Below the pieces are notes generated by a model, which worked only from the letters and a program-made list of their open reading frames with translations, was not told the DNA's origin and searched no databases. This document shows positions 54,240 to 63,669 of a stretch of DNA of 64,000 bases, piece by piece; the first letter of the stretch is position 1, and each line of letters opens with the position of its first letter. Source of the DNA: Hyphomicrobiales bacterium (GTDB lineage Bacteria > Pseudomonadota > Alphaproteobacteria > Rhizobiales > Rhizobiaceae). The stretch covers positions 29,534 through 93,533 of the forward strand of contig UCMT01000011.1 in the NCBI GenBank assembly GCA_900473795.1. Direction: 5' to 3'. The position numbers and the translations under genes were made by a program.

Positions 54240-55442
54240 ATGAAGACCTCCTTCTTTCGCACGGCGCTGATCCTCGGCCTTCTCTCGGCGATCGGCCCCT
54301 TCGCCATCGACATGTATCTTCCGGCTCTGCCCTCGATTGGCGCCGATCTTGGCGCTGAAAACAACGTCGTTCAACTCAGCCTGCTGGCCTTCTTCATCTC
54401 CTTTGCACTCTTCCAGCTCGTCTACGGCCCCCTTTCGGACATGTGGGGCCGCAAGGCGCCGCTGTATCTCGGCATCGGCCTGTTTTCCGCAGCCAGCATC
54501 GGCTGTGCGCTGGCGACCGATATCGAAACCCTGATCGCATTCCGCTTCCTGCAGGGGATCGGCGGCGCGGCCGGCATGGTCATTCCGCGCGCCATCGTCC
54601 GCGATATGCATACCGGCGTGCAGGCAGCCCGGCTGATGTCGCTGCTGATGCTGGTCTTCAGCATTTCTCCGATCCTTGCGCCGCTCACCGGCAGCGCCGT
54701 GATTGAGTTCTACGGCTGGCGCGGCGTCTTTTGGGCGGTCACGATTGCTGCGTTCATTGGCTTGATCCTGCTTGCGACGCAGTTGCAGGAGACCCGCCTC
54801 AAGGCGCATCGTGCCGAAAGCAGCCTTGGCAGCGCATTGGCGGCCTATGGCATCCTGTTGAAGGACAAGAACTTCCTGACGCTGACCTTCATCGGCGGGC
54901 TCGGCATTTCGAGCTTCCTGGTCTATCTGGCAAACTCACCCTTCGTGCTGATCGATCACTACGGGCTGACGCCGACGCAATACAGCCTCGCCTTCTCGAT
55001 CAACGCCGTGTCGTTCTTCGGCGTATCACAGGCGACCGGCTGGTTCGGTGAGCGCTTCGGCCTCGTGCGCGTCATGCGCGTCGCGGTCACTGCTTTTGCG
55101 CTCACCATGGCAACGATGGCCACCGCCATGAGCCTTGGCTTCAACCAACTTCCGGTTCTGGCTGCGTTCCTGTTCGTTGGCTACGGCTGCCTTGGTCTCG
55201 TCATTCCGACGACGGCGGTTCTGGCGCTGGAGGACCATGGCGAGATCGCCGGCACGGCCTCGTCGCTGATGGGGACATTGCATTTCGTCACGGCGGCCGT
55301 GGCGATGGTGGTTGCTTCGGTCTTCTTCGATGGCACCGCCGTTCCGATGGCGATGGGGATAGCGCTGTGTGCCGTCGCCGCTCTGTTGCTGACGCAGGCA
55401 ACGGTCGGCCGCCGCCGTGCGGTTGCCGCTGCAGCGGAATAG
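54240..55442 (+). CDS. Bcr/CflA-family multidrug efflux MFS transporter
   Basis: 400-aa inner-membrane proton antiporter with 12 hydrophobic segments. Family markers: GPFAIDMYLPALPSI at the N-terminus, the loop 2-3 motif YGPLSDMWGRKAPL, and FLQGIGGAAGMVIPRAIVRD (Bcr motif). Probably extrudes a toxic small molecule and is controlled by the divergent TetR protein. A terminator follows. Confidence 0.92.
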   Translation: MKTSFFRTALILGLLSAIGPFAIDMYLPALPSIGADLGAENNVVQLSLLAFFISFALFQLVYGPLSDMWGRKAPLYLGIGLFSAASIGCALATDIETLIAFRFLQGIGGAAGMVIPRAIVRDMHTGVQAARLMSLLMLVFSISPILAPLTGSAVIEFYGWRGVFWAVTIAAFIGLILLATQLQETRLKAHRAESSLGSALAAYGILLKDKNFLTLTFIGGLGISSFLVYLANSPFVLIDHYGLTPTQYSLAFSINAVSFFGVSQATGWFGERFGLVRVMRVAVTAFALTMATMATAMSLGFNQLPVLAAFLFVGYGCLGLVIPTTAVLALEDHGEIAGTASSLMGTLHFVTAAVAMVVASVFFDGTAVPMAMGIALCAVAALLLTQATVGRRRAVAAAAE

Positions 55443-55472
55443 CCGCGGAACATCGATCGCATGGAATATCAG

Positions 55473-55500
55473 AGGCCCGGGCGATGTTCCGGGCCTTTTT
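55473..55500 (+). terminator. Rho-independent terminator of the MFS gene
   Basis: AGGCCCGG (55473-55480) pairs with CCGGGCCT (55489-55496), followed by a T-run to 55500. Confidence 0.88.
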
Positions 55501-55614
55501 GTGGGCTGTGGGCGTGTCGTGCGGCGAGGTTACGCGCTGAAGCTGGAAAATTCCGGCCCGAGCGTTATCTCGCTTCCGGAATGAAGGACGTGGACCGGAA
55601 ACCGAGGACGACGC

Positions 55615-56409
55615 ATGACTGGCCAACTGAGCATATGGCAGGGGATCCGGATCCCCGATCTCGACGGTAAAGCAGTCCTGATCACTGGTGCATCGACCGG
55701 CATCGGCGCGGCGCTGGCGCTGGCGTTTTCTGCCCAGGGCGCAAGCGTCGCGATCCATTACAATGAGAGCCGCCAGGCGGCAACCGAACTGCTGGCCGAC
55801 ATCGAGGCCGCTGGCGGCAAGGCGCTGGTTGTCCAGGGCGACGTATCCGCGGATGGGGTGACGGAACGGGTGGTCGAGGAGGCAGCGGGTCATTTCGGCC
55901 GGCTCGACGGGCTGATCAACAATGCCGGTGGCATGCTCGGCCGCGTCGCGACCGCCGATTTGAGCGATGCGCACTACCAGCGCGTGATGGATCTGAACGC
56001 CCGTTCGGTGCTGGCTGCGACGCGGGCCGCACATCCATGGCTGCGCAAACAGGGCGGCTTCATCGTCAATACGACGTCGATCGCCGCCCGCAATGGCGGC
56101 GGCAATGGCGCTATTCTCTACGCGGCGGCCAAAGGTTTCGTCTCGACGATCACCCGCGGCCACGCCAAGGAATTTGTCGGCGACGGCATCCGCGTCAACG
56201 GCGTGGCGCCCGGCATCATCGCAACGCCGTTCCATGAACGCTACACCAGCCCTGACATGCTCGACGCACAACGGCGTACCGTGCCGATGGGCCGGATCGG
56301 CTCGCCCGACGATTGCGTCGGCGCTTATCTTTTCCTGGCATCACCCGCTTTGTCCGGCTACATCACCGGCCAGATCATCGAGGTCAATGGCGGCCAGTTG
56401 ATGCCTTAG
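55615..56409 (+). CDS. Short-chain dehydrogenase/reductase
   Basis: 264-aa classical SDR: cofactor motif TGASTGIGAALALAF (near residue 24), NNAGG, catalytic Ser in NTTSIAAR, YAAAK active site and the ending GYITGQIIEVNGGQLMP. The N-terminal extension of about 15 residues (MTGQLSIWQGIRIPDL) is unusual but starts after GAGGACG. The substrate is unknown. It stands alone between the MFS terminator and the cobalamin riboswitch. Confidence 0.9.
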   Translation: MTGQLSIWQGIRIPDLDGKAVLITGASTGIGAALALAFSAQGASVAIHYNESRQAATELLADIEAAGGKALVVQGDVSADGVTERVVEEAAGHFGRLDGLINNAGGMLGRVATADLSDAHYQRVMDLNARSVLAATRAAHPWLRKQGGFIVNTTSIAARNGGGNGAILYAAAKGFVSTITRGHAKEFVGDGIRVNGVAPGIIATPFHERYTSPDMLDAQRRTVPMGRIGSPDDCVGAYLFLASPALSGYITGQIIEVNGGQLMP

Positions 56410-56500
56410 CAGGCCGATGTCTCAAGGCTTGGTCGATCACGCGGTTGACAGCGACGCCGGCCATCTTGACGCCGTTGCCACGCTCGGACTAAACCATTGC

Positions 56501-56718
56501 CGACGGTTCCCCGATGGATGACTTCGAGGGGATTAATAGGGAACACGGTGCGGAAGACCCAACAGGGACCAAGACCGTGGCTGCCCCCGCAACTGTAAGC
56601 GGATTGCCGATCGTCCTTGCGGCGCCCTTTTCAGGCGCCATGCCACTGCGAGACCCTTCAGGTTTTGCGGGAAGGCAGACGAAAAGCACATGTCCGCAAG
56701 CCAGGAGACCTGCCGTCG
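56501..56718 (+). ncRNA. Cobalamin riboswitch
   Basis: The characteristic elements appear in order: GGGAACACGGTGCGG (56540-56554), the core GGCTGCCCCCGCAACTGTAA (56579-56598), the CCACTG motif near 56643, GGGAAGGC at about 56669-56676, and the B12-box end GCAAGCCAGGAGACCTGCC (56696-56714). GACGG at 56502 can pair with CCGTC at 56713 to close P1. A CCGGGC/GCCCGG hairpin just before the ribosome site of the next gene may be the expression platform. Confidence 0.93.
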
Positions 56719-56766
56719 AAAGCAAGATCCACTCACCCGGGCGGGGTTGCCCGGAAAGGAACCGTC

Positions 56767-57828
56767 ATGATCGATTTCGACCGCCTCGCCGGGCGCCTCG
56801 TCGCCTTTTCCCGTATCCTTGCACCGATTTCCGCGGCCGCTGTTGCACTTGGGTGCCTATCCACACCGGCCGCCGCTGCGCCGACGCGCTATCCCCTGGA
56901 AGTTTCAAATTGCGGCCAGACCGTCCGCTTCGACAGGCCGCCGCAGAAGATCGTCTCGATCGGCCAGGGCATGACAGAAGTCCTGTTCTCGCTCGGTCTG
57001 GCCGACAAGATTGCCGGAACTGCCGTGTGGGTGGGTCCAGTGCTGAAAGAGTTTGAGGCCGAAAACCGGAAGATCAAGCGCCTTGCCGACAACGACCCGA
57101 GCTTCGAATCCGTCGTCGGCGAGGCACCGGATCTCGTCACCGCCGAATTCGAGTGGCATGTCGGGGCGCAAGGGTCGGTCGGAAAGCGCGAGCAGTTTGA
57201 AGCTCTCGGCATCAACACCTATGTCTCGCCGGCCGACTGCGTCGCGAAGGTCAATGCCGATGGCGGCGATGGCGTGCGCAGGCAACTCTTCACGATGGAC
57301 CTGATCTACCAGGAAATCCGCGAGCTCTCGCAAATTTTCGACATCCAGGATCGCGGCGATGCGCTGATCGCCGACCTGAAGAAGCGGGAATCCGACGCCG
57401 TCGCTTCGATCGGCGGCGCCAGGCTCGGCGACATCCCGGTCGTGTTCTGGTTTTCCAGCAAGGAAGTGGAGGGGGATGCCTTCATTGCCGGCAAGAACAG
57501 CGCCCCGGCCTATATCCTGAAGACGCTTGGTGCCCGCAATGTCGTGACGACCGAGGAGGAATGGCCGTTGGTCGGCTGGGAAACGATCGCTGCGGCCAAT
57601 CCCTCGGTCATCGTCATCGCCACCATGGACCGCCGCCGCTATGCGGCCGACGATCCGACGGTGAAGATTGATTTCCTCGAGAAGGATCCGGTCACCAGCC
57701 AGTTGGATGCGGTCAGGAACAGACGCTTCATCCAGATGGATGCGCAGTCGATGAACCCGACGATCCGGACGATCGACGGCATCGAGACGCTCGCGCAAGG
57801 CATCAAGGCGTTCGGATTGTCGCAGTGA
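56767..57828 (+). CDS. Corrinoid ABC transporter substrate-binding protein (BtuF-like)
   Basis: Periplasmic binding protein of 353 aa with a Sec signal (to about residue 37, ending STPAAAA) and a class III binding fold: GQTVRFDRPPQKIVSIGQGM, TEVLFSLGLADKIAG, EAPDLV and a C-terminal RTIDGIETLAQGIKAF. The cobalamin riboswitch in its leader indicates cobalamin or cobinamide uptake; without it the family would also fit ferric siderophores. ATG 56767 follows AAAGGAACC. Confidence 0.88.
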   Translation: MIDFDRLAGRLVAFSRILAPISAAAVALGCLSTPAAAAPTRYPLEVSNCGQTVRFDRPPQKIVSIGQGMTEVLFSLGLADKIAGTAVWVGPVLKEFEAENRKIKRLADNDPSFESVVGEAPDLVTAEFEWHVGAQGSVGKREQFEALGINTYVSPADCVAKVNADGGDGVRRQLFTMDLIYQEIRELSQIFDIQDRGDALIADLKKRESDAVASIGGARLGDIPVVFWFSSKEVEGDAFIAGKNSAPAYILKTLGARNVVTTEEEWPLVGWETIAAANPSVIVIATMDRRRYAADDPTVKIDFLEKDPVTSQLDAVRNRRFIQMDAQSMNPTIRTIDGIETLAQGIKAFGLSQ

Positions 57829-58880
57829 CACTTGCGGCAATCGGGCAACCCGTGGCGGCCGAGGGCCGGTGGTGGGCGCGCCTTGCGCTTGCCACCCTGG
57901 CGCTCGTCGTACTCGCCTTCATGATCAGTCTCGCCGTCTCGATCGGCGAGATTCCCATTCCGCTCGCGACAACCGGCAAGGCGGTGGCCAACCGGATTTT
58001 CGGGGCGTCATTCGAACTCAGCCGCATCCATGAGGGCATCGTCTGGGACTATCGGCTGAGCCGCGCCCTGCTTGCCGCGAGTTCCGGGGCGGCGCTTGCC
58101 CTGTCGGGGGCGATCCTGCAGGCGCTGCTGCGCAATCCGCTGGCCGAACCCTATGTGCTCGGCATTTCCGCCGGCGCCTCCACCGGGGCGGTCGCGGTGA
58201 TGATCCTCGGTTTCGGCTACGGCGTGCTGTCGCTGTCGGCCGGCGCTTTCCTCGGCGCCGTCCTTGCCTTCGTGCTGGTTTCGGCCCTTGCAGCCGGTGC
58301 CGGCGGAGGGGCTGACCGGATTATCCTGGCAGGTGTGGCGGGATCGCAGCTTTTCAATGCGCTCACCTCTTACATCGTCACCACATCGGCCAACGCCGAG
58401 CAGGCCCGCGGTGTCATGTTCTGGTTGCTCGGCAGTCTGGCCGGCGTGCGCTGGCCGGACGTCTATCTGGCGGCGCCCGTCGCTCTCGCCGGTTTTGCCG
58501 TCGCGGTGTTCCATGCCCGTGCGCTGGACGCGTTTACCTTCGGGGTCGACGCGGCGGCGGCCCTGGGTATCGCGATCAACCGCGTCCGCATGATCCTTCT
58601 CGGTGCAACGGCGCTGATGACGGCGGCCATGGTCAGCATAGTCGGCTCGATCGGCTTTGTCGGACTGGTCATCCCGCATGCGGCGCGGTTCCTCGTCGGT
58701 CCCGCGCATGGCCGTCTTCTGCCTGCATCGGCATTGATCGGCGCGATCTTCATGGTCACCGCGGATATCGTATCGCGCATCATCGTTCCGCAGCAGATCC
58801 TGCCGATCGGGGTCGTCACCGCGCTGTTTGGTGCACCGGCCTTCGCGATCATTCTTTACAAGGCGAGGAGACCGGTTTGA
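57825..58880 (+). CDS. Corrinoid ABC transporter permease (BtuC/FecCD type)
   Basis: 351-aa inner-membrane permease with about ten membrane segments. FecCD motifs: RLSRALLAASSGAALALSGA, LAEPYVLGISAGASTGAV, LGINRVRM-like AALGIAINRVRM, and GFVGLVIPHAARFLVGPAHG. GTG 57825 overlaps the stop of the binding-protein gene (GTGA). Part of the riboswitch-controlled operon. Confidence 0.9.
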   Translation: MTLAAIGQPVAAEGRWWARLALATLALVVLAFMISLAVSIGEIPIPLATTGKAVANRIFGASFELSRIHEGIVWDYRLSRALLAASSGAALALSGAILQALLRNPLAEPYVLGISAGASTGAVAVMILGFGYGVLSLSAGAFLGAVLAFVLVSALAAGAGGGADRIILAGVAGSQLFNALTSYIVTTSANAEQARGVMFWLLGSLAGVRWPDVYLAAPVALAGFAVAVFHARALDAFTFGVDAAAALGIAINRVRMILLGATALMTAAMVSIVGSIGFVGLVIPHAARFLVGPAHGRLLPASALIGAIFMVTADIVSRIIVPQQILPIGVVTALFGAPAFAIILYKARRPV

Positions 58881-59641
58881 GCATTTCCGTCCGTGACGTT
58901 CATTGGTCGGCTGGCGGCGCAATGATCGTCGACGGCATCAACATCGAAGTGGCGCCCGGCAGGACGCTCGGCCTGCTTGGTCCGAACGGGTCGGGAAAAT
59001 CCAGCCTGTTGCGTCTCATCTGCCGGCTGCGGAACGTCAAGAGCGGTGTCGTTTCGCTTGGAAACACAGATATCGCCGCCATGTCCCGTCTCGACATCGC
59101 CCGGCGCGTCGCCTTCGTCGAGCAGCAGGCAACGACCGACGCCCAGGTCACGGTTCTCGACGTGGTCCGGCTGGGGCGCACGCCGCACCGGGGCCCGCTC
59201 TCGCCCTGGAGTTCCGCTGACGACGCGGCGGTCCATGCCGCTCTTTGTCATGTCGGCATGCCCGGTCGGGCCGGGCAACTTTGGCATACGTTGTCCGGCG
59301 GCGAGCGCCAGCGCGTACACATCGCCCGCGCACTCGCCCAGACACCGAGCGAACTGCTGCTTGACGAGCCGACGAACCATCTCGATATCCAGCATCAACT
59401 GGAAATCCTGGGGCTGGTGGCCCGACTGCCGGTGACCAGCATCGTCGCGTTGCACGATCTCAATCTGGCGGCGATGTTCTGCGACAGTCTAGCCGTCCTC
59501 CACCGGGGCAAAGTCGTCGCGGCCGGCGCGCCGGAGGATATTCTGACAGAAAGGCTCATGGCCGACGTGTTTGGCGTGCGTGCGCATATCGAGCGCTCGG
59601 CTTATCATGGCCGCTGCCATGTTCAGTACCGGATTGATTGA
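58877..59641 (+). CDS. Corrinoid ABC transporter ATPase (BtuD/FepC type)
   Basis: 254-aa ATPase: Walker A GPNGSGKSS, signature LSGGERQRVHIARAL, Walker B LLLDEPTNHLD. It begins with TTG 58877 within the overlap with the permease stop (TTGA). Last gene of the operon; the pcaR gene converges on it from the other strand 42 bp away. Confidence 0.9.
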   Translation: MSISVRDVHWSAGGAMIVDGINIEVAPGRTLGLLGPNGSGKSSLLRLICRLRNVKSGVVSLGNTDIAAMSRLDIARRVAFVEQQATTDAQVTVLDVVRLGRTPHRGPLSPWSSADDAAVHAALCHVGMPGRAGQLWHTLSGGERQRVHIARALAQTPSELLLDEPTNHLDIQHQLEILGLVARLPVTSIVALHDLNLAAMFCDSLAVLHRGKVVAAGAPEDILTERLMADVFGVRAHIERSAYHGRCHVQYRID

Positions 59642-59683
59642 TCGCATCGTCCGCAGGGGGCGTGCGCGCGGGGTTGCTGGGAC

Positions 59684-60439
59684 CTACTGCAGGACAAGCC
59701 GCAAGGCCTTTTTCGTCTCCATCAACAGGGGGAGGTAGCGCGCCTTCATCTCTGCCGCAGGCACGTGAGCGGCCGGCGCGCCGATATTGATGGCAGCGAC
59801 CACCCGACCGCGATCGTTTTCCACGGGCACGGCGATCGAACAAAGACCGAGCTCCAGTTCCTGGTCGATCACAGCGTAACCCTCGGCCCGGACACGGCGA
59901 AACTCTTCCATCAGGACCTCCGGATCGGTCTTGGTGAGCGGCGTATTGGCCTTGAGATCCGAGCGGTCGAGAATGTTGCGCGCCTCGGCCTCCGCAAGTG
60001 CTGCCAGCAGCACCCGCCCCATCGAGGCACAGTAGGCCGGCAATCGGGAACCCGGCGACAAATTGATCGACATGACACGCTTTTGCGAGGCGCGGGCGAT
60101 GTAGACAACCTCGGTGCCGTCCAGGACCGACGCCGATGCACTTTGCCCCGCCTTTTCCGAGAGCTGGTCGAGATACGGTTGGATCACCAGAGGCAGCGGC
60201 GTGGCGGACAGATAGGCGTGGCCGAGCCGCAAGACCTTTGGTGTCAGAGCGAAGAATTTGCCGTCATAGTCCGCGTAACCGAGGTCGGCGAGTGTCAGCA
60301 GGCAGCGCCGCACCGTCGCCCGATCGAGGTCCGTGAGTTTTGCCGCTTCCGCGATGGTAAGCCTTGGCCGCGTCTCGCCGAAAGCCTCGATGACCTTCAG
60401 CCCGCGGGCGAAGCCACTGACAAAATCTGATTCCCGCAT
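59684..60439 (-). CDS. pcaR: IclR-family regulator of the pca genes
   Basis: 251-aa activator-type regulator: N-terminal wing helix (LTIAEAAKLTDLDRATVRRC) and ligand domain with VVYIARASQKRVMSINLSPG and the C-terminal ELGLCSIAVPV. PcaR/PcaU/PobR proteins start with the same SDFVSGFARGLKVIEAF pattern. It is divergent from pcaIJF with an inverted repeat between, so it probably senses beta-ketoadipate and controls both transcripts. Confidence 0.9.
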   Translation of the reverse strand: MRESDFVSGFARGLKVIEAFGETRPRLTIAEAAKLTDLDRATVRRCLLTLADLGYADYDGKFFALTPKVLRLGHAYLSATPLPLVIQPYLDQLSEKAGQSASASVLDGTEVVYIARASQKRVMSINLSPGSRLPAYCASMGRVLLAALAEAEARNILDRSDLKANTPLTKTDPEVLMEEFRRVRAEGYAVIDQELELGLCSIAVPVENDRGRVVAAINIGAPAAHVPAAEMKARYLPLLMETKKALRLVLQ

Positions 60440-60467
60440 GTCTTGCTCCTCAAACGTGGTTGCATTG

Positions 60468-60537
60468 TGTGCGATATACGAACAAATGTCAAATAACGCA
60501 CAAAATATTTGACGACCTCCGGATTTGCGCGCTTATT
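60468..60537 (+). promoter_or_regulatory. PcaR operator and pcaIJF promoter
   Basis: TGTGCGATAT (60468-60477) and ATAACGCACA (60493-60502) form a 9-of-10 inverted repeat. TTGACG (60509-60514) and CTTATT (60532-60537) with a 17-bp spacer are the likely -35 and -10 boxes. The operator just upstream of -35 suits an activator. Confidence 0.6.
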
Positions 60538-60572
60538 GCGCCTACCCACGACCCATTGAGGAGGAGAATGCC

Positions 60573-61421
60573 TTGGCGCGATTGACTTCGCTGGCGGAAG
60601 CCATTTCCGAGAATGTGAAAGACGGCGACACGGTCGCCATGGAGGGGTTTACCCACCTGATCCCTTACGCGGCCGGGCACGAAGTGATCCGGCAGGGCAA
60701 AAAGGATCTGTTCCTGATCCGCATGACGCCGGACATTCTTTATGACCAGCTGATTGGCGCCGGCGCCGCGCGCGGCATGAAATTCTCCTGGGGCGGAAAT
60801 CCCGGCGTCGGCTCGCTGCATCGTTTTCGCGATGCCGTCGAAAACCAGTGGCCGCGGCCTCTGGAGATCGAGGAGCACTCCCATGCCGCCATGGCCAATG
60901 CCTATGAAGCCGGCGCGGCCAACCTGCCGTTTGCTATGCTGCGCGGCTATATCGGCGCCGATCTGCCCAAGGTCAACCCGAACATCAAGCAGGTTACCTG
61001 CCCTTTCACCGGCGAATTGCTGGCCGCCGTTCCGGCCATCCGTCCCGATGTGACGATCATTCACGCGCTGAGGGCCGATCGCAAAGGCAACGTGCTGCTT
61101 GAAGGTATAGTCGGCGTGCAGAAGGAAGCCGTGCTTGCTGCCAGGCGTTCGATCGTCACGGTGGAAGAGATCGTCGATGAGCTCAACCCGCCTTCACCCA
61201 ATTCCGTCGTCCTGCCCTCCTGGGCGGTGACGGCGGTTGTCGAGGTGCCTGGCGGCGCCTTCCCTTCCTATGCACAAGGCTACTATCCGCGGTCCAATGC
61301 CTTCTACATCGCCTGGGACGAGATCGCTCGTGATCGCGACAGTTTCCGGAAATGGATCGAGGAAAACATCATGAAGGCCGGTCCGGAAGACTTTGCCAAG
61401 CATGCGAAGAAGGCCGCTTGA
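60573..61421 (+). CDS. pcaI: 3-oxoadipate CoA-transferase subunit A
   Basis: Transfers CoA from succinyl-CoA to beta-ketoadipate, with PcaJ. 282 aa: ARLTSLAEAISENVKDGDTV at the start, EGFTHLIPYAAGHEVIRQ, GGNPGVGSLHRFRDAVEN and GYIGADLPKVNPNI. The start is TTG 60573, seven bases after GAGGAGGAG; the ATG at 60568 is out of frame, and the in-frame ATG 60525 overlaps the promoter -10 region. Confidence 0.92.
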   Translation: MARLTSLAEAISENVKDGDTVAMEGFTHLIPYAAGHEVIRQGKKDLFLIRMTPDILYDQLIGAGAARGMKFSWGGNPGVGSLHRFRDAVENQWPRPLEIEEHSHAAMANAYEAGAANLPFAMLRGYIGADLPKVNPNIKQVTCPFTGELLAAVPAIRPDVTIIHALRADRKGNVLLEGIVGVQKEAVLAARRSIVTVEEIVDELNPPSPNSVVLPSWAVTAVVEVPGGAFPSYAQGYYPRSNAFYIAWDEIARDRDSFRKWIEENIMKAGPEDFAKHAKKAA

Positions 61422-61428
61422 GGAGGCG

Positions 61429-62214
61429 ATGATGAGCGATTTTACCCCGACCGAAATGATGACCATCGCCGCAGCCCGCGCACTCACCAATGACGACGTC
61501 TGCTTCGTCGGCATCGGCGCGCCGTCTGCAGCCTGCAACGTCGCCCGCCTCACCCATGCGCCCGACATCACATTGATCTACGAAAGCGGCACGGTTGGCA
61601 CGAAGCCGGATGTGCTGCCGCTGTCCATCGGCGACGGCGAGTTGTGCGATACCGCACTCTTCACCGTCTCGGTGCCGGAGATGTTTCGCTACTGGCTGCA
61701 GGGCGGCCGCATCACCACCGGCTTCCTCGGCGGCGCCCAGATCGACAGGTTCGCCAATCTGAACACCACGGTCGTCGGGCCCTACGACCGTCCGAAGGTC
61801 CGCCTGCCCGGTGGCGGTGGCGCGCCGGAAATTGCCAGCAATTGCGGCCAGATCTTCATCACCATGGCGCTTTCCAAACGCGGCTTCGTCGACAGGCTGC
61901 CTTTCATCACGTCGATGGGCCATGGCGAGGGCGGCAATCACCGGGAGCGGCTCGGTATGAAGACGAAGGGACCGACGCGCGTCATTACCGATCTCTGCAT
62001 CCTGGAGCCGGATGCGACCACCAAGGAATTGACCGTCGTGTCGGTTCACCAGGGCGTCACACGCGAGCAGATCATCAACAATTGCGGCTGGCCGATCAAG
62101 TTCGCCGAGACGGTGATCGAGACGCCTGTCCCGACCGAAACGGAACTGACGACGCTGCGCGACATCAACGCGCGCACGAGGAAGGCCCATCAGGGCAACA
62201 AGGAGGCTGCGTGA
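61429..62214 (+). CDS. pcaJ: 3-oxoadipate CoA-transferase subunit B
   Basis: 261-aa partner of PcaI: FTPTEMMTIAAARALTNDDV, GIGAPSAACNVARL, YESGTVGTKPDVLPLSIGDG with the active-site glutamate, and RVITDLCILEP. ATG 61429 (or 61432) has GAGGAGG upstream, 7 bp after pcaI. Its stop overlaps the thiolase start by one base. Confidence 0.93.
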   Translation: MMSDFTPTEMMTIAAARALTNDDVCFVGIGAPSAACNVARLTHAPDITLIYESGTVGTKPDVLPLSIGDGELCDTALFTVSVPEMFRYWLQGGRITTGFLGGAQIDRFANLNTTVVGPYDRPKVRLPGGGGAPEIASNCGQIFITMALSKRGFVDRLPFITSMGHGEGGNHRERLGMKTKGPTRVITDLCILEPDATTKELTVVSVHQGVTREQIINNCGWPIKFAETVIETPVPTETELTTLRDINARTRKAHQGNKEAA

Positions 62215-63416
62215 TGGCCGAGGCCTATATCTGCGATTACATCCGCACGCCGATCGGCCGGTTCGGCGGAGCGCTCTCCTTAGTGCGTGCCGACGACCTC
62301 GGAGCGGTTCCGCTGAAAGCGCTGATGCAACGAAACGCTTCCGTCGATTGGCAGGCCGTCGACGACGTGATCTTCGGCTGCGCCAATCAGGCCGGCGAAG
62401 ATAACCGCAATGTCGCGCGCATGTCGCTGCTTCTGGCGGGTCTGCCGTTCGAGGTCTCCGGCACGACCATCAACCGACTCTGCGGCTCGGGCATGGATGC
62501 GGTGATCGCTGCGGCCCGCGCCATCCGGTCAGGCGAAGCGGACCTGGTAATCGCCGGCGGTGTCGAGAGCATGTCGCGTGCGCCCTTCGTCCTGCCCAAG
62601 GCCGAAAGTGCCTTTTCCCGTTCTGCCGAAATCCATGACACGACGATCGGCTGGCGCTTCGTCAACCCGCTGATGAGGAAGCAATACGGCGTCGATTCCA
62701 TGCCGGAGACCGGTGAGAACGTCGCCGAGGATTTCCACGTCAGCCGCGAGGACCAGGACGCTTTTGCCGTCCGCTCACAGAACAAGGCCGCAGCCGCCCA
62801 GGAAAACGGTCGTCTGGGGCAGGAGATCACCGCCGTCACCATTCCGCAGCGCAAGGGTGATCCGATGGTCGTTGACAAGGACGAGCATCCACGCGCAACC
62901 ACTATCGACACGCTCGCCAAGCTCAAGGCGCCGTTTCGCGAAGGCGGGTCGGTTACGGCGGGCAATGCCTCGGGCGTCAACGATGGCGCTGCCGCCCTCA
63001 TCATCGCTTCGGAAGCTGCGGTGAAGAAGCATGGGCTTTCGCCGATCGCGCGCGTCATGGGGGGCGCCGCAGCCGGTGTGCCGCCGCGCATCATGGGCAT
63101 CGGCCCGGCTCCGGCGTCGCGCAAACTGATGGCGCGGCTGGGGCTCCAGGCCAGCGATTTCGATGTCATCGAACTCAACGAAGCCTTCGCATCGCAGGGG
63201 CTTGCGGTCCTGCGCGAGCTCGGCATTGGCGACGACGATCCTCGCGTCAATCGCAATGGCGGCGCTATCGCGCTCGGACACCCGCTCGGCATGTCCGGCG
63301 CGCGGATTAGCGGAACAGCGGCGCTCGAGCTCAAGCTGAGCGGCGGTCGCTATTCGCTGTCGACCATGTGCATCGGCGTCGGGCAGGGCATCGCCGTTGC
63401 CCTGGAGCGCGTTTGA
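62214..63416 (+). CDS. pcaF: 3-oxoadipyl-CoA thiolase
   Basis: Cleaves beta-ketoadipyl-CoA to succinyl-CoA and acetyl-CoA, the last step of the beta-ketoadipate pathway. 400-aa thiolase with nucleophile Cys90 (NRLCGSGMDAV), GGVESMSRAPFV, NEAFASQGLAVLRELG, GHPLGMSGAR and catalytic Cys in STMCIGVGQGIAV. The MAEAYICDYIRTPIGRFGGA start is typical of PcaF. ATG 62214 shares its A with the pcaJ stop (TGATGG). Confidence 0.94.
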   Translation: MAEAYICDYIRTPIGRFGGALSLVRADDLGAVPLKALMQRNASVDWQAVDDVIFGCANQAGEDNRNVARMSLLLAGLPFEVSGTTINRLCGSGMDAVIAAARAIRSGEADLVIAGGVESMSRAPFVLPKAESAFSRSAEIHDTTIGWRFVNPLMRKQYGVDSMPETGENVAEDFHVSREDQDAFAVRSQNKAAAAQENGRLGQEITAVTIPQRKGDPMVVDKDEHPRATTIDTLAKLKAPFREGGSVTAGNASGVNDGAAALIIASEAAVKKHGLSPIARVMGGAAAGVPPRIMGIGPAPASRKLMARLGLQASDFDVIELNEAFASQGLAVLRELGIGDDDPRVNRNGGAIALGHPLGMSGARISGTAALELKLSGGRYSLSTMCIGVGQGIAVALERV

Positions 63417-63424
63417 ACGAAAAA

Positions 63425-63455
63425 GGCGGCGGATTGCTCCGCCGCCGGTCCCGTT
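63425..63455 (+). terminator. Terminator after pcaF
   Basis: GGCGGCGG pairs with CCGCCGCC across attgct, followed by GGTCCCGTTTT. It starts 9 bp past the stop. The rest of 63417-63669 shows no gene. Confidence 0.65.
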
Positions 63456-63669
63456 TTGATGGCGAGCATCGATCTTCCGATCGTGCCCTCGTCGTTCGAG
63501 AAGCCGGACAATGCCGTCCACGTTATTTCCGGCGCCGGGATAAAAAGACGCGGCAGCAGCAAGATGCCGCCACCGCGCTCATTCGGGCAAAGGCCGCACC
63601 GCCTTGCCCGCGCCTTGATCGCCTCGCCTGGGGAGATGCAAGCGATGCCATCAAGGAAAAAGTTGCCCC

